Notes: generated from the letters alone by a model not told the origin. Shown: positions 35,468 through 44,815, counted from the first letter of the stretch. The stretch is 64,000 nucleotides of DNA from Alphaproteobacteria bacterium (GCA_030065235.1 JASJDC010000003.1:124001-188000), one strand, 5' to 3'. Numbers and translations are program-made.

Positions 35468-36790
35468 CTAGAGCGTTTCCCGGAAAGATACCGGGCGGCC
35501 CTGGGGCGGGCCGATTAACTCGTCATCGCGCATTACGGTGCGGCCGCGGATAATGGTGGCGATGGGCCAGCCTTGTACATCCATCCCATCGTATGAGGTC
35601 CAGCCGGATTTCGATTGGATCCAATCGTCGGTAATCGTCCGCCGCGCCTTCAGATCGACAATGGTGAAATCGGCGTCATAGCCCACCGCGATGCGGCCCT
35701 TGCCGGCGATGTTGAAGACGCGTTGCGGACCGGCGCTGGTCAGTTCGACGAACCTTTCCAAAGTCAGCCGACCTTCATGCACATGGTTCAGCATCACCGG
35801 CACCAATGTCTGAACGCCGGTCATGCCGCTGGGGCTCTGTGGATAGGGGCGCGCCTTTTCCTCCAACGTATGCGGCGCGTGGTCGGTGGCGACGACATCG
35901 ACAACGCCCGATTGCAGCGCTTTCCAAAGCGCGGCGACCTGGTCGGCGTCGCGGATCGGCGGATTCTGCTGCGCCCGCGTTCCGATTCGGCGATAGGCCT
36001 CGTCGCTCAGGGTCAGATGCTGCGGCGTCACCTCGACGGTGGCGATCTTCTTGTGCTGGGCCAGAAAGGCCATTTCCTCGCCCGTCGTCACATGCAGGAC
36101 ATGCACCCGCCGTCCTGTCTCCTCCGCCAGCGCCACGACGCGTTGGGTCGCTTTCAGGCAGGTTTCGACATCACGCCAGATTGGATGCGCCGAGCAATCC
36201 TCGGCCTCCGCTGCGATATGGGCGCGTTCTTGCAGTCGATCATTGTCCTCCGCATGCACCGCGACGACGCGCGAGCCATGTTTCAGGATTTCGCGAATGG
36301 TCGGATCGTCCGGCGAGAGCAGGTCGCCGGTCGAGGCCCCCATAAAGATTTTGAGGCCGCAAAGCCCCTTCAGCCGCTCGAGCCTGGGAAGCTCCGCGAT
36401 ATTCGCCGCCGACCCGCCGAGATAGAAGGCGTAGTCGGACCAGCAACGGCCGTCGGCGAGGGACAGTTTCTGGTCGATCGCCGCCTGATCGATGGTCAAG
36501 GGATTGGTGTTCGGCATCTCGAAGAACGCCGTCACGCCGCCCGCCGCCGCGCCGCGCGAGCCGCTCTCCAGATCCTCCTTGTGGGTCGCGCCGGGCTCGC
36601 GGAAATGCACCTGACTGTCGATCACGCCGGGCAGGACATGCAGGCCGGCGCAGTCCATGCGCGCGTCAGCCTCATCCTGGGACAGGTCGCCCAACGCGGC
36701 GATTTTCCGATCACGGACCCCGATATCGATGTCGGCGCGCCCGCCGGGCGTCATCGCCACCCCGCCGGTCAAGATCATATCGTACTTCAT
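35468..36790 (-). CDS. pyrC: Dihydroorotase, type I-like
   Basis: A 440-residue amidohydrolase. Metal-binding HxH appears as QVHFREPG. The carboxylated lysine is probably in GLKIFMG, further metal His residues are in AVHAEDN and VLHVTTG, and the catalytic Asp is in VATDHAPHTLEEK. Dihydroorotase closes carbamoyl-aspartate to dihydroorotate in pyrimidine synthesis. The SGMTGVQTLVPVML block and length fit class I dihydroorotase; allantoinase or hydantoinase is a less likely alternative. It stands alone, divergent from the dehalogenase gene. Confidence 0.85.
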   Translation of the reverse strand: MKYDMILTGGVAMTPGGRADIDIGVRDRKIAALGDLSQDEADARMDCAGLHVLPGVIDSQVHFREPGATHKEDLESGSRGAAAGGVTAFFEMPNTNPLTIDQAAIDQKLSLADGRCWSDYAFYLGGSAANIAELPRLERLKGLCGLKIFMGASTGDLLSPDDPTIREILKHGSRVVAVHAEDNDRLQERAHIAAEAEDCSAHPIWRDVETCLKATQRVVALAEETGRRVHVLHVTTGEEMAFLAQHKKIATVEVTPQHLTLSDEAYRRIGTRAQQNPPIRDADQVAALWKALQSGVVDVVATDHAPHTLEEKARPYPQSPSGMTGVQTLVPVMLNHVHEGRLTLERFVELTSAGPQRVFNIAGKGRIAVGYDADFTIVDLKARRTITDDWIQSKSGWTSYDGMDVQGWPIATIIRGRTVMRDDELIGPPQGRPVSFRETL

Positions 36791-36966
36791 GGTGCTTCCT
36801 CTCGCTGCGCCGCCGGATAGAGATTAGCGAAGGGGCGCCGGTCTGCAAATCCGATCCCGCGCCGCCTTTGTTTTGGGTCGACAGGCGACGGGCCGACGCG
36901 GAATAGTGTTGTCCATAGTTCGCCGCTTGCGCGCGGCCTTGATGACCAATCCGAGCGGAGATCGCC

Positions 36967-37839
36967 ATGACCGAATCCGTTTTGCCGAAATCCTTCGCGA
37001 CCGTGCTCGGCAAGCGCATGGCCTATTTCGAGGCCGGCGAGGGCGATCCCATCGTCTTTCTGCATGGCAATCCGACATCGAGCTATCTCTGGCGCAACAT
37101 TATCCCGCATGTCACAGGTCTCGGCCGGGTGATCGCGCCGGATCTGATCGGCATGGGGGACAGCGAGAAGCTCGACAATCCGGGGCCCGACTCCTACCGC
37201 TTTGTCGAGCACCGGCGATATCTGGACGCTTTGTTGGAACGGCTCGGGGTCGTGGAGAATGTGACTCTGGCGATCCATGATTGGGGCAGCGCGCTGGGGT
37301 TCGATTGGGCCAACCGACATCGCGCCGCGGTCAAGGGCGTCTGTTATATGGAGGGGATCGTCCGGCCCATGGCGTGGGACGATTTCAATCAGCAGGCGCG
37401 GCCGGTCTTCGAGGGTTTTCGCTCCGAGGCCGGCGAATCCATGGTCTTGGAGAAGAACATCTTCATCGAGCGCGTCCTGCCTGGCTCAATCCTACGGAAA
37501 CTCAGCGAGGCGGAGATGGATGAGTATCGCAGGCCTTTCGCCGAACCGGGCGAGGGGCGGCGGCCGACCCTGACTTGGCCGCGCCAGATTCCGCTTAATG
37601 GCGACCCGGCCGACGTGACCGAGATCGTCCAGGCCTATGCCGATTGGTTCGCCGAGAACGACCTGCCGAAACTGCTCATCGACGCCGATCCGGGCGCTAT
37701 CCTGATCGGGCCGCAGCGGGACTTTTGCTTGGGCTGGCGGAACCAGACCGTCATCCGCGTTCCAGGCGCGCATTTTATTCAGGAAGATTCGTCTGAGGAA
37801 ATTGGAACCGCCCTACGAAACTGGCTTTCCGCCCTTTAA
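36967..37839 (+). CDS. Haloalkane dehalogenase, subfamily II type
   Basis: A 290-residue alpha/beta-hydrolase with the complete haloalkane dehalogenase active site. The nucleophile is D105 in HDWGSALGF. The halide-binding pair is W106 next to it and N35 in HGNPTSSYLWRN. The acid is E129 in CYMEGIVRP and the base H269 in VPGAHFIQED. It hydrolyses carbon-halogen bonds to alcohol and halide without cofactor. The pattern and length match the LinB/DhaA group. No further haloalkane genes lie beside it, so the natural substrate is open. Confidence 0.92.
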   Translation: MTESVLPKSFATVLGKRMAYFEAGEGDPIVFLHGNPTSSYLWRNIIPHVTGLGRVIAPDLIGMGDSEKLDNPGPDSYRFVEHRRYLDALLERLGVVENVTLAIHDWGSALGFDWANRHRAAVKGVCYMEGIVRPMAWDDFNQQARPVFEGFRSEAGESMVLEKNIFIERVLPGSILRKLSEAEMDEYRRPFAEPGEGRRPTLTWPRQIPLNGDPADVTEIVQAYADWFAENDLPKLLIDADPGAILIGPQRDFCLGWRNQTVIRVPGAHFIQEDSSEEIGTALRNWLSAL

Positions 37840-37890
37840 GCCGGGTCTTTTGGGCCTTTTCCAGGCGCTGCGGTTCGGCGACAGTCGCGC

Positions 37891-38631
37891 ATGATGGAGA
37901 TTCTTCGGTTTCTCGCTGACGATATTGGGCCGATCGGCCTGATCATCTGGGCTTCTATCGCGATGCTTGTCATTCGGCCCGGCCTTGCGCGTTGGCTCGG
38001 CGCAGCGCTATGGCTCGCCGCGACGCCGGGGCCGGCCATCTTGGTCTGGCAGGCCATCGATCAGGCGACGGTCGGGTCGATCGACGATCTGTCGCCTGAC
38101 AGCGGCGCCGGCGCGGTCGTCGTCCTGGGCGGCGGCGCCTATTTCGACGGGCTTGGGTTGGTTTGGCCACGCGAAGCGGCGAGCCTGAGGGCCTTGGTAG
38201 GGGTCTCCGCGGCGCGGCGCCTCAACCTACCGATCCTCTACTCGGGCGGCGTTCCCCGAGCGGATATGCCGGTCGAAGCGCCGGCTTTGGCGCGTCTTCT
38301 TCCCGGGCCGGTTGAGACGATCATCGAAGATCGATCCCGCAACACCTATGAAAACGCGATCCAGACAAAAGCGCTTCTGGCGGAGCGCGGGATCGACCGG
38401 ATCGTTCTGGTCACCAGCGCCAAGCATTCTTGGCGCGCCGAGGCTACTTTTCTCAGCGCCGGGCTCGATCTGGCCGAAATCGTGACGGTCGATCCACAAC
38501 GGCCGCCGAAAGCCGCCGATTGGGCGCCGCGACCGGCTGGGATTGAAGCATGGTACGACCTGTCTCGCGAATGGGTTGGGGCTGCGTGGTACGCAGCGAG
38601 AGGATGGATCAGGCCCGATTTGCTGCTGTAG
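37891..38631 (+). CDS. YdcF/SanA-like DUF218 membrane protein
   Basis: A 246-residue protein with two N-terminal hydrophobic segments (PIGLIIWASIAMLVI and WLGAALWLAATPGPAILVW), then a soluble DUF218 domain. Family blocks are AVVVLGGGAYFDG, LYSGGVPRADM, EDRSRNTYENAIQTK and IVLVTSAKHSWRA. Members are linked with cell-envelope integrity, but the biochemical activity is uncertain. It starts 51 bp after the dehalogenase and converges on the zinc-ribbon gene. Confidence 0.8.
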   Translation: MMEILRFLADDIGPIGLIIWASIAMLVIRPGLARWLGAALWLAATPGPAILVWQAIDQATVGSIDDLSPDSGAGAVVVLGGGAYFDGLGLVWPREAASLRALVGVSAARRLNLPILYSGGVPRADMPVEAPALARLLPGPVETIIEDRSRNTYENAIQTKALLAERGIDRIVLVTSAKHSWRAEATFLSAGLDLAEIVTVDPQRPPKAADWAPRPAGIEAWYDLSREWVGAAWYAARGWIRPDLLL

Positions 38632-38654
38632 CTCTGGCGGCGGGGCGGATTGGG

Positions 38655-38682
38655 CAAAAGAAAAGGGACGGCGAACCGTCCC
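38655..38682 (-). terminator. Rho-independent terminator of the zinc-ribbon gene
   Basis: Read on the minus strand, a 7-bp perfect stem GGGACGG / CCGTCCC (38665-38671 and 38676-38682) with a TTCG tetraloop is followed by TTTTCTTTT. This is a textbook terminator. It lies 27 bp after the small gene's stop and could also slow read-through from the convergent ydcF. Confidence 0.9.
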
Positions 38683-38709
38683 TCTAAGAGTTTTCGCTGC
38701 AGCCTGCTG

Positions 38710-38880
38710 TTACGCGGCGAGCGAAGAATCGTTCCAGGCGCTGGTCTGCTTGCAGTTCGAGCAGACGCGTTCGCCCGGCCAAGAGCTCTTGAATTCGTTC
38801 CGGCACATCAGGCACTTGCGCGCCTTCACTTCATACTGCCGGTCCGAACGTGGTTTCTTGTTCTTCTCGGAATCGCTCAT
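38710..38880 (-). CDS. Small zinc-ribbon protein
   Basis: A 56-residue basic protein with two CxxC pairs (RKCLMCRNEF and RVCSNCKQT, 14 residues between), enough for one zinc ion. The N-terminus is Lys/Arg-rich (SDSEKNKKPRSDRQYEVKAR). It ends at a strong terminator and has its own 285-bp upstream spacer, so it is likely an independent transcript. Small proteins of this kind occur in many alphaproteobacteria with no assigned function; nucleic-acid binding is inference only. Confidence 0.8.
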   Translation of the reverse strand: MSDSEKNKKPRSDRQYEVKARKCLMCRNEFKSSWPGERVCSNCKQTSAWNDSSLAA

Positions 38881-39132
38881 GAAAAAACCCTCTAGTTTAC
38901 CCGTGACGCTCCCTCGCTAGACAGACAATAGGATTACCGCGATTGGTTCCTAAGCACCCATCGAGTGAGATTGTTCTGGACCTGATTGTTGTTTCCTGAG
39001 GCGGCTAAATCGACGCCCCATGCGCCCGTCTATATAGCCCGCCTGTCACATAAATGCAAAGTATTTTGCGCCTGCGAAGGACCGAAACATCGCGTCAACG
39101 CGCAAGGTCGAAGGTTTTTAATAAGAGATGAT

Positions 39133-39160
39133 CCCCAGATGGCGGTTCCTTTGTCTGGGG
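39133..39160 (-). terminator. Possible weak terminator after the DMT exporter gene
   Basis: Seven-base perfect arms CCCCAGA / TCTGGGG enclose a 14-base loop, 6 bp beyond the exporter stop on the minus strand, followed by ATCATCTCTTATTAAAA. The loop is long and the U tract interrupted, so termination is only likely, not certain. The rest of the 38881-39165 spacer holds no gene that I can see. Confidence 0.35.
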
Positions 39161-39165
39161 CGGGT

Positions 39166-40077
39166 TCAAGGCGATGACGACAGTCTTGTATAGATCAGCA
39201 CGGCACCCAGCACCACGGCCCCGCCGGCATATTGGTTCGGCGTCAGGATTTCCGACAGCAGCACGGCCCCGGCGATGATCGAGATCACCGGCTCAAGATT
39301 AAACAGCAGAGCCACCGTGCGCGCTTCGGTGATGCGAATCGCCGCAAGCTGGGTCATCAGCGCCAACACGAAGAGCACGCAGAGCGCGGCGACGCCGGCC
39401 CAGCCGATATCGGTTTGCGGCAAGATCAGGCCTCCGAACAAGGGGGCGGCGGCGAGGCCGGCGAGCATGCCGATGCCGTTTGTGGTGACGATGGCGGCGG
39501 CCAGCGAGGTTGTTTGCATGAAACGCCTCGACATCAGGATATAGGCGGCGACACAAAGCGAACCGCAGCACACCAACGCCAGTCCGCGCCAGTCGAGCGC
39601 CGCCAGATCCGGACCCAAGGCCGACGCCAAACCCGCAAAGGCGACCAGGAAACACAGCCATTGCGCTCGGCTGGGCGCGGCCCCGCCAACCAGCGGCGAT
39701 AGCGCGGCGACGATCATAGGCCAGGTGTAGAAGACCAGCGCGGCCAAACCGACAGGGATGTAGGCGACCGAAGCGAGATAAAACACGCCTTGCGCCATGA
39801 GCAGTACGCCGCCAATCGCCAACGGTGCGCTCAGGCAGTCGCGCAGACCGGGGCCGCGCGTTAGCGCATGAAAGGCCAGGAAAACAAAAGCGGCGGTAAA
39901 GGCCGAGCGAAGCACGACCAAAGCGATTGGGGTGACGCCGCTGTCATAGGTCAGGGCCGCGATCGGCGTGTTCAAGGCGAAGGCGCTGGCCGACACCAAC
40001 GTCAGGGCAGGGCCAAGAACGGTCCCTTGGGCCGCCGTGCGGGCGCCTTGGTTCGGCCCGGCGCCGTTATCGGTCAC
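39166..40077 (-). CDS. DMT/EamA-family transporter
   Basis: A 303-residue inner-membrane protein with ten predicted hydrophobic segments in two EamA repeats (LTLVSASAFALNTPIAAL at the start of the first, WRGLALVCCGSLCVAAYILMS at the second). The family exports metabolites such as amino acids. It starts at GTG one base after the ankyrin gene stop, so it is likely co-translated with that gene. A motif near the end, LFNLEPVISIIAGAVLL, is characteristic. Confidence 0.85.
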   Translation of the reverse strand: MTDNGAGPNQGARTAAQGTVLGPALTLVSASAFALNTPIAALTYDSGVTPIALVVLRSAFTAAFVFLAFHALTRGPGLRDCLSAPLAIGGVLLMAQGVFYLASVAYIPVGLAALVFYTWPMIVAALSPLVGGAAPSRAQWLCFLVAFAGLASALGPDLAALDWRGLALVCCGSLCVAAYILMSRRFMQTTSLAAAIVTTNGIGMLAGLAAAPLFGGLILPQTDIGWAGVAALCVLFVLALMTQLAAIRITEARTVALLFNLEPVISIIAGAVLLSEILTPNQYAGGAVVLGAVLIYTRLSSSP

Positions 40078-40078
40078 A

Positions 40079-42949
40079 TCAGCCGACCCGGAACGGGTTC
40101 CCGATCAGAACCCGATAAAACCCTTCGCGCGCCGCATGTCCGATCATCTTCAAATGGATATAGACCGGCAGCGCCCCGTCCTGATCGGGCCAATAGTGAT
40201 CGTAGTCCGAACTCCCGACGCTCGGCTTGAGGCCCTCAAAGAAGGGCTGCTCCAAGGCGGTTTCGCGCACCGGGAAACCGGTTTGTCTGGACGGCAATGC
40301 ATTATCGATGATCGCGACCACGTCGTCGAAGCGTTGTCTGGCCTCCAGCTCGTTCGCGAAAAGCCTACTGTCGAGCTGGATGGCCACGAGACGGCCGCCC
40401 GACCGCATGTCAAATTGCGCGACCACGGCGGCTGTATCCTCAAGCCAGGACTCGGCGTTCAACTTGCAGGCCACAAAACCGTCGATGACATCGCGGCAGA
40501 CTTCCGTCTTCGGCTTCGCCGTATCGAGCGTGTCGCGCCAGGTCAGGCCGAACATCAGCGGTTCATAGGCGGGGCCAACGGCGGCGATGGCGATCCGCTC
40601 CCGAACCCCGGTGACGCCGCTTTCGCGGGCGAAGGCGACAGCCGTCCGGCCATCCGCGGACCGTTGCGTCGGATCGGCGCCGTTCGCCAACAGCGCCGCC
40701 ACAGCCGTCTCCGACCCGGCGCGGGCGGCCGTCATCAGCGGCGTCTCTCCGTCCCGTCGGCTGTTCACATCAACGTCGCCTTGCAAGACCAAGGGCAGGG
40801 CGCTGAGCAGGCGCGCATTCGACGGCTCTTCGGCGATGATATGCAGCAAATCGTCTGACGGCGGCACACCCGCCGAGATCATAGCAGCCGCATGATCCAG
40901 TTTGCCGCTGAGCACGGCGTGATCGACCGGCGGGCGCGGTCCTCGACCCCATCGGTCATCCGCCGCCACGGTCAGCGCTGAGAGATCGACATCCGGCGCC
41001 ACGCGGCGCAGCAGGGCGCTGACTTCGTCGGCGCCGCCACTCTCAATCAGGTCCGCCAGCGCCTCCTGGATCGTCTCTGGATCGATCAGGCGCGCGCCGG
41101 TTTCCAACCCCGCCGTTTGAGAGCCTGGAAGCCCGCCGGTCGTGTCGGAGCGCAGCGCGATTTTTGTCGGGGCGGTCGGCGCCGGCGGGCGCGGATAGGC
41201 GGTGCGATCCTCGGCTGGCGTGGACGCTGGAGCGGGCGGGCTCGACAGGTTGGCGGCCAGCGCTATGACCGCGCCCTCTTCAAGCGCGCTCACCATCGGT
41301 GGGACCAGCGGCGCGGTCTCTAGGGTTTGGACGCGTTGGCCGGCGTTCGTCAAATAGGCGGCCAGGGACGGGTAGGCGGCGGCCAAGGCGCGCGGATCGG
41401 CGTCGCAACCCGGCAACGCCGCCACACGCGCCCCGGCATCGGTCAGTATTTTCGCCGTCCCAGATTGGCCATGCGACGCGGCGGCGCCGAGCGGCGTCAG
41501 ACAACCATAGGGGCCGCCCGGCGCGTCGACCGGCGCCCCGGCGGCCAGCATCAGGCGTGTTGGGTCTGTCAGACCCTCCGCCGCCGCCGCGTGCAGCACC
41601 GTTTCGCCCGAGCCGACAGCCTGCATTGGGTCGGCGCCATGCAGCAACAGCGCGTCAACCAGGCTCGGCCCGCCGCCGCGCGCCGCCGCCAACAGCAGCG
41701 GTTCGCCGTCGGCGGTTCGCCCATTCGCATCCGCGCCAGCCTCCAGCGCCGCGCGCAGCCCGGCTAGGTCGCGTCTCTCGATCAGCGCGGCTAGGCCGCC
41801 ATTCTCGGAATGCTCTGCACCTGCCGGAGTCCGGCCGGTCGAAGCATCCTGCGGATCCGTTGGGACCGATGCGACGCTCGGAAAAACGGGGTAGTCGATG
41901 GTCGCTCGACGGTCTGCGTCGCCGCCGTCGCCGGCCGTGACGGCGGCGTAGAACCGGATCGCCGCATCCGGGTTCAAGGCGGCGATGCCGAGCCCGACGA
42001 TGAAGGCGCCCGCCAGAACGCCGCCAAGCCAGACGCCGCGACGACGCCCCGGCCAGACCCGTTCAGTTCGCGCGCCCTGCGGCGGGCGTAGGGCGGCGTT
42101 CTGAGGTCGGGATTTCGGTATCAACGCAGCGTTTGAAGCGCCCGTCGACCGATCGAGCATTGTCAGCCTGTCGGCCGCCTGGGAGTCAGCGCCATTGCCC
42201 CCGCCGTCGGTGCGAGGCTCGGCGTCGCGTTTGAGGAAAGGGGCCGAGGCCGACGAATCGGCTTCATGGTCGGGGTTCGCGGTCGAGGTGTGAGGCGACG
42301 CGTCGTCTTCGCTGCGTGCATTGCGTGGGGCCGCCAACAAATCGCGTATTTCCGGATGTTCGGCGCTCAGCCGATCGAACGCCTCGCGCAGCATGGGCGC
42401 CATCACCCCAGGCGTCTCCAGGTCAGCCGGTTGTCTTTCTTTAGCCACTTGGTCGGCGGCCCTCTTCGTGGAGGCCCCTCGTTCGGCGGTCTCGTTTCGA
42501 CGCCATGGGTCCAAATCGAGATATGAATCTGCGTCCCGTCTGGACGCGCTGTATCGGACCGTATCGAGGAGCTGCTGGGCGATCGGACCAACGCCGGACT
42601 CGACCACAGCGTAACCCTCAATACAGATGAGGGGGTTATAGTCGGTCCGACCGGTGGTCGGCGACAATCGCGCTTCGACCAGCTTCAATTCGTCGTAGGC
42701 GCCGTCTGCGACCAAATCGCCGATCCGGGAGACGGCGTCTTGCGGATCGGACAGGCTTTCCAGGTTCCGCCAATGATCGCCGGCGCGCGCCTGGATCCAA
42801 TAAGACGTTGCGCCGCTGTCCTTGCGGAGGCCCGCATCGCCGACTTGGCCGTCGAACTCCCCGCCGCTCTGGTCGCCCGCGAAGCCATCGGTCTGGTTAT
42901 TGACGTTTGCAGCGACAGGCGGCGTGTATCGATCATAAGATTCTGGCAT
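40079..42949 (-). CDS. Large single-pass membrane protein with ankyrin repeats
   Basis: A 956-residue product. Residues 1-300 form a hydrophilic N-terminal part that includes SYWIQARAGDHWRNLESL, a block I cannot assign. An Arg-rich stop (PGRRRG) precedes one membrane helix at about 304-325 (VWLGGVLAGAFIVGLGIAAL). By the positive-inside rule the N-terminus is cytoplasmic and the remaining 630 residues periplasmic. That part has ankyrin repeats at about 382-511 (DGEPLLLAAARGG, GETVLHAAAAEG) and again before 800 (DGETPLMTAARAGSETAVAALLANGA in part), then a unique C-terminal domain of about 150 residues. The ATG at 42949 has GGAG upstream. Function unknown. Confidence 0.75.
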   Translation of the reverse strand: MPESYDRYTPPVAANVNNQTDGFAGDQSGGEFDGQVGDAGLRKDSGATSYWIQARAGDHWRNLESLSDPQDAVSRIGDLVADGAYDELKLVEARLSPTTGRTDYNPLICIEGYAVVESGVGPIAQQLLDTVRYSASRRDADSYLDLDPWRRNETAERGASTKRAADQVAKERQPADLETPGVMAPMLREAFDRLSAEHPEIRDLLAAPRNARSEDDASPHTSTANPDHEADSSASAPFLKRDAEPRTDGGGNGADSQAADRLTMLDRSTGASNAALIPKSRPQNAALRPPQGARTERVWPGRRRGVWLGGVLAGAFIVGLGIAALNPDAAIRFYAAVTAGDGGDADRRATIDYPVFPSVASVPTDPQDASTGRTPAGAEHSENGGLAALIERRDLAGLRAALEAGADANGRTADGEPLLLAAARGGGPSLVDALLLHGADPMQAVGSGETVLHAAAAEGLTDPTRLMLAAGAPVDAPGGPYGCLTPLGAAASHGQSGTAKILTDAGARVAALPGCDADPRALAAAYPSLAAYLTNAGQRVQTLETAPLVPPMVSALEEGAVIALAANLSSPPAPASTPAEDRTAYPRPPAPTAPTKIALRSDTTGGLPGSQTAGLETGARLIDPETIQEALADLIESGGADEVSALLRRVAPDVDLSALTVAADDRWGRGPRPPVDHAVLSGKLDHAAAMISAGVPPSDDLLHIIAEEPSNARLLSALPLVLQGDVDVNSRRDGETPLMTAARAGSETAVAALLANGADPTQRSADGRTAVAFARESGVTGVRERIAIAAVGPAYEPLMFGLTWRDTLDTAKPKTEVCRDVIDGFVACKLNAESWLEDTAAVVAQFDMRSGGRLVAIQLDSRLFANELEARQRFDDVVAIIDNALPSRQTGFPVRETALEQPFFEGLKPSVGSSDYDHYWPDQDGALPVYIHLKMIGHAAREGFYRVLIGNPFRVG

Positions 42950-43382
42950 GGACGCTCCGGCCCTCCGGCCAAACACTCACCATCAGCAGACGCAGGCTAT
43001 AAGCAGGGACGAAATGAAATCAACGGCCAGTACTTTAAACAGTTATTTCATTAGATGGCGGTTTTTCTTTAACCACTATTTGACCACAGCTAAATATCCC
43101 TTATGGGTATTTGAGGCAGCAGGTCAGCCATGCGCGCTTGTCGCTTGAAATTAAATACTTATCCGATTCGAAGGCGCTGGCCAGAATAAGCGGTGCGGGA
43201 CGGTGTTGAGACAAGGTCGGCGACCTCAACCAGCGGGCTTCACGATATCGCGCGTGATCAGCCACCGCACGAAAACGGCTGCGCCAGGGGCGAAACCGCG
43301 AATCGAATCTTGCGGGCGGGCGTATCGCGGCCTACTCACCGACGAAAGATATGGCGCATACAGGAGATAGCGGGGCTTCCGC
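42950..43382. promoter_or_regulatory. 433-bp divergent spacer with an AT-rich core
   Basis: The longest gene-free stretch of the window, between the ankyrin gene and folP. The part at about 43000-43170 is far richer in A and T than its surroundings and should hold the ankyrin-gene promoter. Nearer folP there is an inverted repeat GTTGAG / CTCAAC (43205-43210 and 43225-43230) around GGTCGGCGACC. I found no convincing ORF or RNA gene. Confidence 0.45.
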
Positions 43383-44315
43383 ATGCAGGATCGATTACGG
43401 GCCTTGTGGCGGGACCGCTGCGCCATCATGGGTGTCGTGAATGTGACGCCGGACTCCTTCTCCGGCGACGGGGTGCTCGGCGATCAAACCCGTCGGGCCG
43501 AGACAGGCCCGGTCGATCAGGCGGTCGATCAGGCGTTGCGCTTCTTGGCGGACGGCGTCGCCATCTTGGATGTCGGCGGCGAAAGCACGCGCCCCGGCGC
43601 CGACCCGGTTGACGCGGAGACCGAATTGGCGCGTGTCGTGCCGGTGATCCGCGCGATCCGGCGCGCGGCTCCGGACGCCGTGATCTCGGTGGATACCTAT
43701 AAGGCGCGGGTGGCGGCGGCCGCGCTCGACGCGGGCGCCTCAATCATCAATGACGTCTGGGCCGGGCGGGCCGATCCTGACATGACCGCCCTGGCGGCCG
43801 AGCGCCGGGCGCCGATCGTGCTGATGCATAATCGTGCGCAATGGGGCGCAGTCGATAGGGACCCGAAATTGGGCGCCGCCTATCGCGCGCCGGCGGCGGA
43901 GACCGGCGGCTCGGGCGCGGCTGCGGGGTCGTTTATTGACCAAGTCCTGGCGGAGACCGAAGCGCTGATCGCAGAGGCGGAAGCGGCAGGGGTCGATCGC
44001 GCAGACATTATCGTCGATCCCGGAATAGGGTTCGGCAAAACGGTGGCGCAAAATCTCGCTTTGATCCGCGAGGTCGGGCGATTCAAGCGGATCGCGGCGA
44101 CGGTTCTGCTCGGCGCCAGCCGGAAGAACTTCATCGGAAAAGTGCTCGACAAGCCGGTCTCGGAGCGCTTGATGGGCACCGCCGCGACGGCCGCCATCGG
44201 CGCTTATGGCGGCGCCGACATCCTGCGCGTCCATGACGGCGCCGAGATGGTGCAGATGGCGGTCATGGCGCGGGCCATCCGGGACGCGGATCCGGGCGCG
44301 GAGGGCGATACATGA
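43383..44315 (+). CDS. folP: Dihydropteroate synthase
   Basis: A 310-residue TIM-barrel enzyme joining p-aminobenzoate and dihydropterin pyrophosphate in folate synthesis, the sulfonamide target. Motifs are GVVNVTPDSFSGDG, DVGGESTRPGAD, ISVDTYKARVA, DPGIGFGKT and GASRKNFIG. AGGAGATAG precedes the ATG. The stop overlaps the folK start by 4 bp. Confidence 0.95.
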   Translation: MQDRLRALWRDRCAIMGVVNVTPDSFSGDGVLGDQTRRAETGPVDQAVDQALRFLADGVAILDVGGESTRPGADPVDAETELARVVPVIRAIRRAAPDAVISVDTYKARVAAAALDAGASIINDVWAGRADPDMTALAAERRAPIVLMHNRAQWGAVDRDPKLGAAYRAPAAETGGSGAAAGSFIDQVLAETEALIAEAEAAGVDRADIIVDPGIGFGKTVAQNLALIREVGRFKRIAATVLLGASRKNFIGKVLDKPVSERLMGTAATAAIGAYGGADILRVHDGAEMVQMAVMARAIRDADPGAEGDT

Positions 44316-44815
44316 GCGACCCGGTCACCGTCCTGATCGCCCTCGGCGCGAATCAGGGCGATCCGGCGGATGCGATCCGGCGCGGCGTCGAAGCCATCGC
44401 GGCGCTGGACGGGGTGCGGGTGACGGCCGTATCCGCCCTCTACGCCAGCGCGCCAATGTATGTCGAAGATCAGCCGGAATTCATCAACAGCGCGCTGTTG
44501 GCGGAAACGGCGCTCACGGCTTTGGATTTGCTTCGAGCGCTGCAGGCGATCGAAAGGCGGATCGGCCGGGTCGCCACCTATCGCAACGGTCCACGCGTTC
44601 TCGACCTGGACATCATCTATTACGGCGACGCCATAATCGAGACAGAAGCCCTGGCGGCGCCGCATCCGCGCCGGCTGGAGCGGCGCTTCGTCTTGGCTCC
44701 CGCAGCCGAAATCGCCCCGGATTTTCTCGATCCGCTCGAACGGCGGCCTCTGGCGGCGTTGCTGGCGGAGCTCGACTCGCGACCCGATGGCGGAGGTCGC
44801 GTGACGCGCTTGTGA
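44312..44815 (+). CDS. folK: 6-hydroxymethyl-dihydropterin pyrophosphokinase
   Basis: A 167-residue HPPK, transferring pyrophosphate from ATP to the pterin alcohol one step before FolP. Diagnostic blocks are IALGANQGDP, YVEDQPEFINSALLAET and NGPRVLDLDIIYYG with the metal-binding DLD. PHPRRLERRFVLAPAAEIAP is the C-terminal signature. It overlaps folP by ATGA. Confidence 0.95.
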   Translation: MSDPVTVLIALGANQGDPADAIRRGVEAIAALDGVRVTAVSALYASAPMYVEDQPEFINSALLAETALTALDLLRALQAIERRIGRVATYRNGPRVLDLDIIYYGDAIIETEALAAPHPRRLERRFVLAPAAEIAPDFLDPLERRPLAALLAELDSRPDGGGRVTRL

